From an uncultured Lachnospiraceae bacterium (GTDB lineage Bacteria; Bacillota; Clostridia; Lachnospirales; Lachnospiraceae): 7,943 bases of DNA. Shown here in pieces: positions 1 through 6,540 of this stretch (its first letter is position 1; the number at the start of each line of letters is the position of its first letter). The notes beneath the pieces were generated by a model, which was given only the letters and a program-made list of their open reading frames with translations, was not told where the DNA came from and did no database searches. The stretch covers positions 1 through 7,943 of the forward strand of contig CADBTX010000257.1 in NCBI GenBank assembly GCA_902797705.1, written 5' to 3'. The translations under genes and the position numbers were made by a program.

Positions 1-489
1 AAGATGAGTAAATCCCTGGGGAACTGTATCTATCTTTCATCAGAGCCCGATGAGATAAAGAAAAAGGTCATGAGCATGTTTACGGATCCCGGACACCTGA
101 AGGTGGAGGATCCGGGAAAGGTGGAAGGAAACACGGTGTTCCAGTATCTGGATGCCTTTTCGAATGATGATCTTTTCGCGGAGTATTGCCCGGATTATAA
201 GGGTCTGGAGGAGATGAAGGATCATTACAGAAGGGGAGGCCTCGGGGACGTAAAGGTAAAGAAGTTCTTAAATAACGTACTTCAGGAAACTCTTAAGCCC
301 ATAAGGGAAAGGCGGCATGAATTTGAGAAGGACATTCCCTATGTTTATGAGGTATTAAAGAAGGGTACCGAGGAAGCGAGGAAGGTGGCCGCAAATACGC
401 TCCATGAAGTAAAGGACGCCATGAAGATAAATTATTTTGATGACCGTTCTCTTATAGAGGAGCAGGCGAAGAAGTACGGAAATGCATGA
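1..489 (+). CDS. trpS: Tryptophan--tRNA ligase, C-terminal part (5' end cut by window)
   Basis: This is the C-terminal part of cytoplasmic tryptophanyl-tRNA synthetase, a class I enzyme that charges tRNA-Trp with tryptophan using ATP. The window opens exactly on the lysine codon of the KMSKS loop (KMSKSLGN), which closes over ATP during amino-acid activation. The Rossmann fold with the HIGH-type motif must lie upstream, outside the window. After KMSKS comes the helical anticodon-binding region, with family-typical stretches such as [27 protein letters not shown] and a C-terminal [18 protein letters not shown]. Seeing 162 residues from KMSKS onward fits the usual 330-350 residue length. The gene ends in TGA, and its last 8 bases overlap the start of hypA. 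Identification is very secure; the gene is partial only because of the window edge. Confidence 0.96.
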   Translation, partial: KMSKSLGNCIYLSSEPDEIKKKVMSMFTDPGHLKVEDPGKVEGNTVFQYLDAFSNDDLFAEYCPDYKGLEEMKDHYRRGGLGDVKVKKFLNNVLQETLKPIRERRHEFEKDIPYVYEVLKKGTEEARKVAANTLHEVKDAMKINYFDDRSLIEEQAKKYGNA

Positions 490-820
490 ACTTCCGGTAG
501 TCCAGGACATGATAAAGACTCTCGATAAAGAGAGCGGGGAAAAGGGGATAGAAAAGATAAGGGAGATAAACCTTGTGATAGGTGAACTCTCCGGCATAAT
601 AGGGGAATGCGTGCAGATGTATTTTGATATGCTGTCCCTTGGTCATTCCTGCGAGGGAGCAAGGCTTAATTTTGAGCACGTTCCCGCAAGGCTTAGATGT
701 GATTCCTGCGGAAATGAATTTCCCCACGAAAAGAGTTTTGTCTGTCCGAAATGCGGCGGGGACGCAAAGCTTATAAAGGGAAGCGGAAGAGAATTTTTGA
801 TAAAGTCGGTTGAAGTTTGA
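482..820 (+). CDS. hypA: Hydrogenase/urease nickel incorporation metallochaperone HypA
   Basis: HypA (HypA/HybF family) delivers nickel, together with the GTPase HypB, to NiFe-hydrogenase and in some bacteria to urease. The protein is 112 residues, the normal family length. It begins MHE; the N-terminal amine, His2 and Glu3 form the known Ni(II) site. The structural zinc site is visible as Cys73-x2-Cys76 and Cys88-x2-Cys91. The family-typical [11 protein letters not shown] strand sits at 29-39. The ATG overlaps the trpS stop by 8 bases and only a weak purine-rich stretch precedes it, so translation is probably coupled to trpS. No hypB, other hyp gene or hydrogenase structural gene lies in the window, so the client enzyme is unknown from here. 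The next gene starts 24 bases downstream. Identification is strong because of the MHE start and the paired CxxC motifs. Confidence 0.94.
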   Translation: MHELPVVQDMIKTLDKESGEKGIEKIREINLVIGELSGIIGECVQMYFDMLSLGHSCEGARLNFEHVPARLRCDSCGNEFPHEKSFVCPKCGGDAKLIKGSGREFLIKSVEV

Positions 821-844
821 GACTTTTTAAGAAAGGCGGAGAAT

Positions 845-1942
845 ATGGAAAAGAAGAAACCAAAGAGCCAGACCGTAAAGAAGACGGCTAAGAGTGCAGG
901 CGGAAAGTATGTCTGCTACTGCGCGAACTATACCATGAAGCATGATCAGGGCATCACCATATTTGACTTTGATCCGGAGACCGGAAGGATGAAGGAGCGT
1001 TCCAAGGTGAAGATCACCAATGCTTCCTATATCGCCATTTCCCATAACGGGAAATACCTTTATTCCATTACGGATGACGGGGTTGCCGCCTTTATTATCG
1101 AGAAGAACGGGGATCTTACCTTCCTTAACATGACCGATATCAACGGGATGAGGGGCTGCTATCTCTCCACTGACTATGAGGACAAGTATGTATTTGTGGC
1201 AGGATATCACGACGGAAAGGTGACGGTACTGTCAATTAATCCCGATGGCAGCGTAAACCGGATCTGCGACGAGATATACCAGAAGGGCGTTGGGATCGTT
1301 GCGGACAGGAATTTCAGGCCCCATGTGGACTGCGCAAAGATGACAAGGGACAATAAGTATCTCTGCGCCACGGACGTGGGAATGGATCAGACAAAGATCT
1401 ACAGGCTGGATCACGAGACCGGAAAACTCACCATGGTGGACATACTCCGCTCGGACATTGAGTCTGCGCCCCACCATATCAAATTCTCCCTGGACGGGAA
1501 ATTCGCCTATATCATCCATGAATTAAAGAGTTACGTGGATGTCTATACCTATGAGGATAAGGATGACATGCCGGTGTTTGAAAAGATACAGACCGTATCC
1601 ACACTTGAGGAATCATATAACGGACTGAGTGCGGCCTATGCCATCCAGCTCACCCACGACGGAAAGTATATCATATGCAGCAATGCGGGAGACGAGTCTG
1701 TTGCGGTATTCAGCAGGGATGAAAAGACCGGGCTTTTAGAGCAGCTTTTCGTGCTTCCCGTATCCGGCTACTTCCCTAAGGATATCACCACCAGTGATGA
1801 CAACAGGTATCTCATCTCCATAAATAACGAGTCTGACACCATAACCTTCTTTACCCTGGATATGGAAAACCGTACCATGGTAATGAACGGACCCGAGCTT
1901 CATTATGACGCCGGGAACTGTCTGATACTGCATAAACTCTGA
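845..1942 (+). CDS. Lactonase-family seven-bladed beta-propeller protein (6-phosphogluconolactonase-like)
   Basis: The 365-residue protein has the repeated blade pattern of the cytoplasmic lactonase family (YbhE/Pgl type), with recurring units such as [18 protein letters not shown] (66-83), [20 protein letters not shown] (167-186), [20 protein letters not shown] (215-234) and [20 protein letters not shown] (270-289). Some family members hydrolyse 6-phosphogluconolactone; others act on different lactones or are uncharacterised. His160 (in RPHVD) and Glu226 (in HEL) match conserved cleft residues. The usual PRH arginine reads as His210 and the usual SNRG arginine reads as Ala281, so catalysis of the standard reaction is doubtful. 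The first 20 residues are Lys-rich, with no signal peptide. The ATG has a good Shine-Dalgarno (AAGGCGGA, 833-840). hypA ends 24 bases before it and potA starts 19 bases after it, which suggests one operon. The fold assignment is firm and the substrate unknown. Confidence 0.85.
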   Translation: MEKKKPKSQTVKKTAKSAGGKYVCYCANYTMKHDQGITIFDFDPETGRMKERSKVKITNASYIAISHNGKYLYSITDDGVAAFIIEKNGDLTFLNMTDINGMRGCYLSTDYEDKYVFVAGYHDGKVTVLSINPDGSVNRICDEIYQKGVGIVADRNFRPHVDCAKMTRDNKYLCATDVGMDQTKIYRLDHETGKLTMVDILRSDIESAPHHIKFSLDGKFAYIIHELKSYVDVYTYEDKDDMPVFEKIQTVSTLEESYNGLSAAYAIQLTHDGKYIICSNAGDESVAVFSRDEKTGLLEQLFVLPVSGYFPKDITTSDDNRYLISINNESDTITFFTLDMENRTMVMNGPELHYDAGNCLILHKL

Positions 1943-1961
1943 ATGGGAGAAAAGTCCGAAA

Positions 1962-3035
1962 TTGTCAAATAAACTTATAGATCTGCAGCATATCACGAAA
2001 TCCTACGGAGGAAATGTGGTGCTTGATGACCTCTGCCTCTATATCAGGGAAAATGAGTTCCTTACTCTTCTCGGGCCTTCGGGCTGCGGGAAGACCACCA
2101 CACTCCGGATAATAGGAGGCTTTGAGACTCCGGATTCCGGTCAGGTCCTCTTTGAGGGGAAGGATATTGTTGCGGTGCCTCCAAACAGGAGAGAGGTTAA
2201 TACCGTATTCCAGAAATATGCCCTTTTTCCTCATATGACCATTGCGGATAACATAGCCTTCGGGCTTAAGATAAAGAAAAAGCCGGACAGCTATATAAAG
2301 GACAAGATAAAGTATGCCCTGAAGCTTGTAAATCTGGACGGATTCGAGGATCGTATGCCGGACTCCCTTTCCGGAGGCCAGCAGCAGCGTATCGCCATTG
2401 CCAGAGCCATAGTCAATGAGCCGAAGGTACTGCTTCTGGATGAGCCTCTGGGAGCTCTTGATCTTAAGCTCCGTCAGGATATGCAGTACGAGCTGATAAG
2501 CCTTAAAAATGAGCTTGGCATCACCTTTATCTATGTGACTCACGACCAGGAGGAGGCCCTTACCATGTCCGACACCATTGTGGTCATGAACCAGGGCTAT
2601 ATCCAGCAGATCGGAACTCCCGAGGACATCTATAATGAGCCGCAGAATGCCTTTGTGGCGGACTTTATAGGTGATTCAAACATCCTTCCCGGAATAATGA
2701 TAAGGGATGAGCTGGTGGAGATACTGGGGGCCAGATTTGACTGTGTGGACAAGGGCTTCGGAGAGAATAACCCGGTGGACGTGGTCATAAGGCCGGAGGA
2801 TATAGACCTTCTGGGAGTGGGAGAAGGCACTATTGACGGCGTGGTCACCGACACTATATTTAAGGGTGTCCACTATGAGATGTGCGTCATGTCCAGGGGC
2901 TTTGAATTCATCGTTCATTCCACAGACTATTATCCCGTTGACTCCAAGGTGGGTATTCGGGTGCATCCCTTTGATATTCAGATAATGCATAAGCCTGAAT
3001 CAGAGGACGAGAAAGCCGTGGAAATAGATGAATAG
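1962..3035 (+). CDS. potA: Spermidine/putrescine ABC transporter, ATP-binding protein PotA
   Basis: PotA is the cytoplasmic ATPase that powers polyamine import with PotB, PotC and PotD. All ABC motifs are intact: Walker A GPSGCGKT (38-45), Q-loop Gln84, signature LSGGQ (136-140), Walker B LLLDEP (157-162), D-loop GALD (164-167) and switch His194. After residue 240 follows a C-terminal regulatory TOBE/OB region with the family hallmark [11 protein letters not shown]. The length of 357 residues is normal for PotA. The start is a TTG at 1962: there is no in-frame ATG near the conserved N-terminus, homologues begin with a short leader before the [11 protein letters not shown] stretch, and a GGGAGA lies 11 bases upstream, which is rather far. 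Its end overlaps potB by 8 bases. Relatives that use the same CUT1/MOI-type ATPase (iron, thiosulfate) are ruled out by the neighbouring PotB, PotC and PotD. Confidence 0.95.
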   Translation: MSNKLIDLQHITKSYGGNVVLDDLCLYIRENEFLTLLGPSGCGKTTTLRIIGGFETPDSGQVLFEGKDIVAVPPNRREVNTVFQKYALFPHMTIADNIAFGLKIKKKPDSYIKDKIKYALKLVNLDGFEDRMPDSLSGGQQQRIAIARAIVNEPKVLLLDEPLGALDLKLRQDMQYELISLKNELGITFIYVTHDQEEALTMSDTIVVMNQGYIQQIGTPEDIYNEPQNAFVADFIGDSNILPGIMIRDELVEILGARFDCVDKGFGENNPVDVVIRPEDIDLLGVGEGTIDGVVTDTIFKGVHYEMCVMSRGFEFIVHSTDYYPVDSKVGIRVHPFDIQIMHKPESEDEKAVEIDE

Positions 3036-3837
3036 CAAAAACCGCTATCTTGCAGCGCCCTATATCGTTTGGAGCGCGGGCTTTATCATCATCCCCCTCA
3101 TAATCATCCTGTATTATGCCTTTACCAATGCCGGCGGTGCCTTTACCTTTTCAAATGTGACCGCCATTATTTCCTATGTGAACATAAAGGCGCTAATGCT
3201 GTCCATACTGTTTTCGCTGCTCTCCACCTTTTTCTGCCTTATAATCGCCTATCCTCTCTGCCTTGTGCTGACAAGCGTGGTAAAGAACAGTTCATCGCTG
3301 CTGTCACTTATCTTCATCCTTCCCATGTGGATGAATTCCCTTCTCAGGACTTATGCCTGGCAGAACATACTTGAGAGAAAGGGCGTGATAAACGGGATCC
3401 TGGGCTTTTTCAACCTGCCCCCCTTCTATATCATAAACAAGCCGCCTGCAATAGTATTGGGGATGGTCTACGATTTTCTGCCCTTTATGGTGCTTCCCAT
3501 CTACAATTCCGTATCCAGGATAGATAAGGATATCATCAATGCGGGACGGGATCTTGGGGCGGACTACTTTGGGATACTGACACGTATCATCTGGCCCCTG
3601 AGCCTTCCCGGCGTGATCTCCGGTATAACCATGGTATTTGTTCCCAGCCTTACCACCTTCGTTATCTCGGATATACTGGGAGGAGGAAAGATACTCCTTA
3701 TCGGAAACGTGATAGAGCAGCTTTTCACCCAGGACTCCGACTGGAATGCGGGAGCGGGACTGTCAGCCATATTGATGATATTTATCATCATATCCATGTT
3801 CATCACAACGAAATATGACAGGGAGGATATCCAATGA
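3028..3837 (+). CDS. potB: Spermidine/putrescine ABC transporter permease PotB
   Basis: PotB is one of the two inner-membrane channel subunits of the polyamine importer. The 269-residue protein shows six hydrophobic segments, roughly at 8-30, 53-80, 90-110, 142-160, 190-215 and 243-260. The family-typical [15 protein letters not shown] lies at 98-112, and the cytoplasmic EAA-like loop that docks onto PotA is at 170-195 (NAGRDLGAD, then WPLSLPG). The ATG lies inside the end of potA (8-base overlap) with no strong Shine-Dalgarno, so translation is probably coupled. The stop overlaps the start of potC as ATGA. The assignment to PotB rather than the putrescine-specific PotH rests on length, gene order and lack of a long N-terminal extension; substrate preference cannot be settled from sequence alone. 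Confidence 0.94.
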   Translation: MNSKNRYLAAPYIVWSAGFIIIPLIIILYYAFTNAGGAFTFSNVTAIISYVNIKALMLSILFSLLSTFFCLIIAYPLCLVLTSVVKNSSSLLSLIFILPMWMNSLLRTYAWQNILERKGVINGILGFFNLPPFYIINKPPAIVLGMVYDFLPFMVLPIYNSVSRIDKDIINAGRDLGADYFGILTRIIWPLSLPGVISGITMVFVPSLTTFVISDILGGGKILLIGNVIEQLFTQDSDWNAGAGLSAILMIFIIISMFITTKYDREDIQ

Positions 3838-4676
3838 TAAAGAACCTCCTTGGAAAAATGTATCTCACCTTTGTCCTCATATTTCTCTATGCCCCCATCG
3901 CCACCCTTATGATACTGTCCTTTAATTCCAGTAAATCAAGGGCCCACTGGGGAGGCTTTACCCTTTCCTGGTACGCCGGGTTATTTGAGAATGAAGAGAT
4001 AATGTCAGCCTTTCGTACCACCATCATACTGGCCTTTCTCTCTGCTTTTATCGCGACGATCCTCGGAACCGCCGCCTGTACTGGAATGCAGTTCATGAAG
4101 AGAAGAGGGAGAGGGATAATAATGGGTATCACCAATATCCCCATGCTGAATGCTGATATCGTGACGGGAGTGAGCCTTATGCTGCTTTTTATCGCTTCCC
4201 GTATCTCAATGGGATTTTCAACGGTACTGCTGTCCCATATAACCTTCAATATCCCCTATGTGATATTGTCTGTCATGCCCCGGTACAGGGAATTAAATAA
4301 AAGCACCTATGAGGCCGCACTGGATCTGGGGGCTGAGCCGTTCTACGCCTTTTTCAAGGTGGTGCTGCCGGACCTTATGAGTGCCATTTTATCCGGCTTC
4401 CTGATGAGTTTTACCATGTCGCTTGATGATTTTATTATCACTCATTTTACCCAGGGACCTGGCTTCGACACGCTTTCCACCAAGATATATTCGGAGGTAA
4501 AGAAGGGGATAAATCCCGAGGTTTACGCTCTTTCCACCATCATGTTCCTTATCGTGCTGCTGCTTCTCTTTTTCGTGAACTATAAGCCCTGGGCCCAAAA
4601 GCCGGCAGGACAGCTTAAGGTCATGACCAAGACCCAGGTGGTGGTAAGCAATCAGGGAAACGGAGGCTTAAGATGA
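3834..4676 (+). CDS. potC: Spermidine/putrescine ABC transporter permease PotC
   Basis: PotC is the second membrane subunit of the polyamine importer, pairing with PotB. The 280-residue protein has an N-terminal membrane segment (about 8-30) followed by NSSKSRAHWGGFTLSWY, typical of PotC/PotI. Further segments lie near 62-85, 95-122, 128-150, 178-205 and 235-250. The EAA loop is at 159-185 (YEAALDLGAEPF). The family-typical SLDDFIITHF follows at 196-205. A polar tail of about 30 residues after the last membrane segment makes it slightly longer than E. coli PotC. The start has a strong Shine-Dalgarno (GGGAGG, 3821-3826) seven bases before the ATG. ATGA overlaps join it to potB at the front and to potD at the back, which points to coupled, balanced expression. 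Confidence 0.95.
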   Translation: MIKNLLGKMYLTFVLIFLYAPIATLMILSFNSSKSRAHWGGFTLSWYAGLFENEEIMSAFRTTIILAFLSAFIATILGTAACTGMQFMKRRGRGIIMGITNIPMLNADIVTGVSLMLLFIASRISMGFSTVLLSHITFNIPYVILSVMPRYRELNKSTYEAALDLGAEPFYAFFKVVLPDLMSAILSGFLMSFTMSLDDFIITHFTQGPGFDTLSTKIYSEVKKGINPEVYALSTIMFLIVLLLLFFVNYKPWAQKPAGQLKVMTKTQVVVSNQGNGGLR

Positions 4677-5734
4677 AAAAGAAGATCCTTTCCCTTGCCA
4701 TTATAATGATCTTTCTCCTGACACTATGCTCCTGCGCTTATTCGGGTAACGGGGAAAACAGTGACAACACGGTCTATGTCTATAACTGGGGAGAGTATAT
4801 CGATCCCGAGGTCATCAGCATGTTTGAGGAGGAGACCGGTATAAAGGTCATCTATGACGAATTTGAGACCAATGAGATCATGTATCCCAGGATAGAGGCC
4901 GGGGCCGTGATCTATGACGTGGTGTGCCCTTCTGACTACATGATAAGAAAGATGATAGATAACGACCTTCTGCAGGAGATCGATATGGATAAGATCACAA
5001 ATAGGGGGAATATAGGAGAAGAGTACTGGAAGAATTCGGAGGGCTTTGATCCCGGGAATAAGTATTCCGTGCCCTATGTATGGGGGACCGTTGGCATACT
5101 CTACAATAAGACCATGGTACATGAGAAGGTGGATTCCTGGTCCATACTCTGGGATGAAAAATACAAGGATGAGATCCTTATGCAGGATTCCGTAAGGGAT
5201 GCCTTTATGGTGGCGGAAAGGTATCTGGGCTACTCCATGAATACCACGGATGAAGATGAACTTCAGGAGGCAAAGGAGCTTCTGCAGGAACAGAAGCATC
5301 TGGTGCAGGCCTATGTGGTGGATCAGGTTCGGGATAAGATGATAGGAAATGAAGCCGCCCTCGGAGTTATCTATTCCGGGGAAGCGATCTATACCCAGAG
5401 GGAAAATCCGGATCTGGAGTATGTGATACCCAAGGAGGGTACCAATGTATGGATAGATTCCTGGGTTATCCCGAAAAATGCCAGACATAAAGAGAATGCA
5501 GAGAAATTCATAGATTTCCTCTGCACTCCCGAAGTGGCATATATGAATTTTGACTACATCACCTATTCCACGCCCAATGTTCCCGGAAGAGAGCTTATCG
5601 AGGATGAGGATATACGGAATTCACCCATAGCTTTTCCGGTACTTTCCGACTACGATCTTGAGACCTATACCTACCTTGGTGAAAAGGCTGACCGTCATCT
5701 GAGCGACCTCTGGAGAGAGGTAAAGTCCTATTAG
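4673..5734 (+). CDS. potD: Spermidine/putrescine-binding lipoprotein PotD
   Basis: PotD captures polyamine outside the membrane and delivers it to PotBC. The 353-residue protein starts with a lipoprotein signal (KKK, a hydrophobic core at 5-18, lipobox LCSC with Cys21 as lipidation site), as expected for a Gram-positive cell. The mature part follows the PotD/PotF pattern: VYNWGEYIDP (36-45), EETGIKVIYD (53-62), CPSDYM (85-90), PYVWGT (134-139), GEAIY (236-240), VWIDSW (259-264) and YSTPN (298-302). Compared from memory with E. coli PotD, the pocket residues Trp39, Tyr42, Ser87, Tyr89, Trp260, Asp262 and Tyr298 are retained. Asp168 becomes Ser173, Glu171 becomes Asp176 and Trp229 becomes Tyr234, so selectivity between spermidine and putrescine may differ. 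The start has GGAGG at 4662-4666 and overlaps potC by 4 bases. Its stop overlaps the stop of the convergent gene. Confidence 0.95.
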   Translation: MKKKILSLAIIMIFLLTLCSCAYSGNGENSDNTVYVYNWGEYIDPEVISMFEEETGIKVIYDEFETNEIMYPRIEAGAVIYDVVCPSDYMIRKMIDNDLLQEIDMDKITNRGNIGEEYWKNSEGFDPGNKYSVPYVWGTVGILYNKTMVHEKVDSWSILWDEKYKDEILMQDSVRDAFMVAERYLGYSMNTTDEDELQEAKELLQEQKHLVQAYVVDQVRDKMIGNEAALGVIYSGEAIYTQRENPDLEYVIPKEGTNVWIDSWVIPKNARHKENAEKFIDFLCTPEVAYMNFDYITYSTPNVPGRELIEDEDIRNSPIAFPVLSDYDLETYTYLGEKADRHLSDLWREVKSY

Positions 5735-6255
5735 ATCACGTCTGACTTGCTGATCCGGGGAACTTCATCCATATGCAGGTATTTGCTGAGACTCTTTACT
5801 ATGAAGTCATGATCCTGCACATGGTTTAAGCCTGATACAAGGACGATCCCCACTACTCCCGCATCCTCTACCCTGATGGGGAAACCACCGCCGCAGCAGG
5901 CATAGACATTTTCGTCCATAAATTTGTCCGCCATGGTCTGGTCGTTCTGTTTTAAGCGCATGAACCAGGAGAGGGAGCTGACCTCGGTACGGAGCACAGT
6001 ATTGAATTTTCTGTTCATCCAGGAAATGTTGTCCAGATTCGTATTGTTCCTCATTGCCTGATAGACAATGAGTCCGTTGACTCTCCGTATGCTGATGGCG
6101 ATATCCAGATCCTTTTTTACAGCCTCCTGATACATGAAATGCCCGAGGGCGATGCCGTCCTCATTCGTAAAGTGGCTGAATTGCAGGATCTCTTCCTGCA
6201 TGTCCAGTATCTTTCTGATCTCCTCAACAGTTTTTTCTTTCTTGTCGGAATTCAT
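5731..6255 (-). CDS. UPF0303 / heme-degrading-domain-like protein of unknown role
   Basis: This 174-residue protein belongs to the UPF0303 group, a branch of the GlcG/HbpS-like fold often named 'heme-degrading domain-containing protein'. Family marks are the DIAISIRRVNGLIVYQA strand pair (51-67), WMNRKFNTV (79-87), the Gly-rich GGGFPIRV (122-129), GVVGIVLVSGL (133-143) and a DHDFIVKSL helix (148-155). No signal peptide or membrane segment is present, so it is probably cytoplasmic. Bacterial members have no settled function; heme binding or breakdown is only a name-based guess. A Cys pair precedes the Gly motif (Cys120-Cys121). The ATG has a Shine-Dalgarno AAAGGCGG eight bases upstream (6264-6271 on the + strand). 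It is convergent with potD, the stop codons overlapping by 4 bases, and lies 285 bases downstream of aroC on the same strand, behind a repeat cluster. Confidence 0.85.
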   Translation of the reverse strand: MNSDKKEKTVEEIRKILDMQEEILQFSHFTNEDGIALGHFMYQEAVKKDLDIAISIRRVNGLIVYQAMRNNTNLDNISWMNRKFNTVLRTEVSSLSWFMRLKQNDQTMADKFMDENVYACCGGGFPIRVEDAGVVGIVLVSGLNHVQDHDFIVKSLSKYLHMDEVPRISKSDVI

Positions 6256-6263
6256 TATTTGTA

Positions 6264-6271
6264 CCGCCTTT
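6264..6271 (-). promoter_or_regulatory. Shine-Dalgarno that decides the UPF0303 gene start
   Basis: Read on the - strand this is AAAGGCGG, eight bases before the ATG at 6255. The same AAAGGCGG core precedes the lactonase-family gene (832-839). It supports the chosen start over the longer frame that runs on into the repeat cluster. I found no convincing -35/-10 pair between it and the repeats. Confidence 0.6.
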
Positions 6272-6352
6272 CATTAATCTGATATGTCATGATCTTCACA
6301 CGTCGCCTGCGGTTCTGTAAGCGACCGCTCCGGATCACTGTTATTTGATCAA

Positions 6353-6379
6353 GCCTTCCCTGCCTTCCCTGCCTTCCCC
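6353..6379 (+). repeat. Three tandem 9-base units GCCTTCCCT
   Basis: GCCTTCCCT occurs at 6353-6361 and 6362-6370, and GCCTTCCCC at 6371-6379. The third unit runs directly into the left arm of the 10-bp hairpin, so the tandem looks like slippage duplication of the hairpin's outer edge (GCCTTCCC). The unique sequence toward the UPF0303 gene begins just before it. Confidence 0.85.
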
Positions 6380-6394
6380 CCGGTGGGGGGAAGG
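6372..6394. repeat. 10-bp perfect hairpin with GGT loop
   Basis: CCTTCCCCCC (6372-6381) and GGGGGGAAGG (6385-6394) pair perfectly around GGT. The same CCTTCCCCC/GGGGGAAGG module occurs at 7771-7794 with a different loop and, cut short, at 6422-6435. No T-run follows on either strand, so it is not a classical terminator. Confidence 0.85.
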
Positions 6395-6435
6395 TGTCAG
6401 CGAAGCTGTTCCGCCTAGGCCTTCCCCCGGTGGGG

Positions 6436-6460
6436 CAAAACATGCCGGTGGCATGTTTTG
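6436..6460. terminator. 11-bp hairpin with A/T-run arms, possible two-way terminator
   Basis: CAAAACATGCC (6436-6446), loop GGT and GGCATGTTTTG (6450-6460) form a perfect hairpin. In either direction a short stem (CATGCC/GGCATG) is followed by TTTT, so it could act as a weak intrinsic terminator for aroC on the - strand and for read-through from the pot operon on the + strand. The T-run is only four bases and then stops at G, and the element sits inside a repeat cluster, so the structural repeat is certain but the terminator role is a guess. Confidence 0.4.
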
Positions 6461-6470
6461 AATGGCGTCT

Positions 6471-6489
6471 AGCCGCGCCGTGCGCGGCT
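6471..6489. repeat. 8-bp GC-rich hairpin with CGT loop
   Basis: AGCCGCGC and GCGCGGCT pair around CGT. Flanking ATGGC (6462-6466) and GCCAT (6490-6494) extend it into a longer imperfect stem with a four-base GTCT bulge. It occurs once in the window and is much richer in GC than the A/T-armed hairpin next to it. Confidence 0.85.
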
Positions 6490-6492
6490 GCC

Positions 6493-6531
6493 ATCGGTAA
6501 GGTGTCAGCCCGAAGGGCTGACGGATGAGGG
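6493..6531 (-). repeat. 39-base repeat, left copy (inverted relative to the right copy)
   Basis: Read on the - strand this is CCCTCATCC, then the 19-base hairpin GTCAGCCCTTCGGGCTGAC (8-bp stem, TTC loop), then ACCTTACCGAT. It matches 7702-7740 over all 39 bases in the opposite orientation. It begins nine bases beyond the aroC stop codon. Identity ends abruptly on both sides, which marks the element's borders. Confidence 0.95.
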
Positions 6532-6540
6532 GAGATTGTA

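Larger units (their letters stand above)
6353..6531 (-). repeat. Composite hairpin repeat cluster between aroC and the UPF0303 gene
   Basis: Nearly the whole aroC-UPF0303 gap is made of short inverted repeats and is non-coding. Seen on the + strand, in order: three 9-base units (6353-6379), a 10-bp hairpin (6372-6394), a 4-bp hairpin CAGC-GAA-GCTG (6398-6408), a cut-down C-run/G-run hairpin (6425-6435), an 11-bp hairpin (6436-6460), an 8-bp GC hairpin (6471-6489) enclosed by ATGGC/GCCAT (6462-6466 and 6490-6494), and an 8-bp hairpin (6504-6522). All six hairpins have 3-base loops (GGT, GAA, GGT, GGT, CGT, GAA). Shared modules with the cluster at 7702-7815 show that it is one repeat family, read here on the - strand. 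It resembles REP/MITE-type elements; no transposase is nearby. Being outside both genes and downstream of aroC, it could also stabilise mRNA ends or stop transcription. Confidence 0.85.

Noticed and set aside
1965..2543. 192-residue open frame opposite potA
   Set aside because: It lies wholly inside the intact and conserved PotA ATPase domain on the other strand and has no family features.
4724..5488. 254-residue open frame opposite potD
   Set aside because: It is rich in His, Ile, Gly and Pro as expected for a frame mirrored from a real gene, and potD is clearly the coding strand.
6372..6394. Strong GC hairpin as intrinsic terminator
   Set aside because: Neither strand has a T-run after the stem, so the repeat explanation is better.
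6255..6494. 79-residue open frame on the - strand running into the UPF0303 start
   Set aside because: It is read through the hairpin repeats, its composition (Arg/Gly/Pro-rich, then polar) resembles no known protein, and it lacks a Shine-Dalgarno. The overlap of its stop with the next ATG looks accidental.
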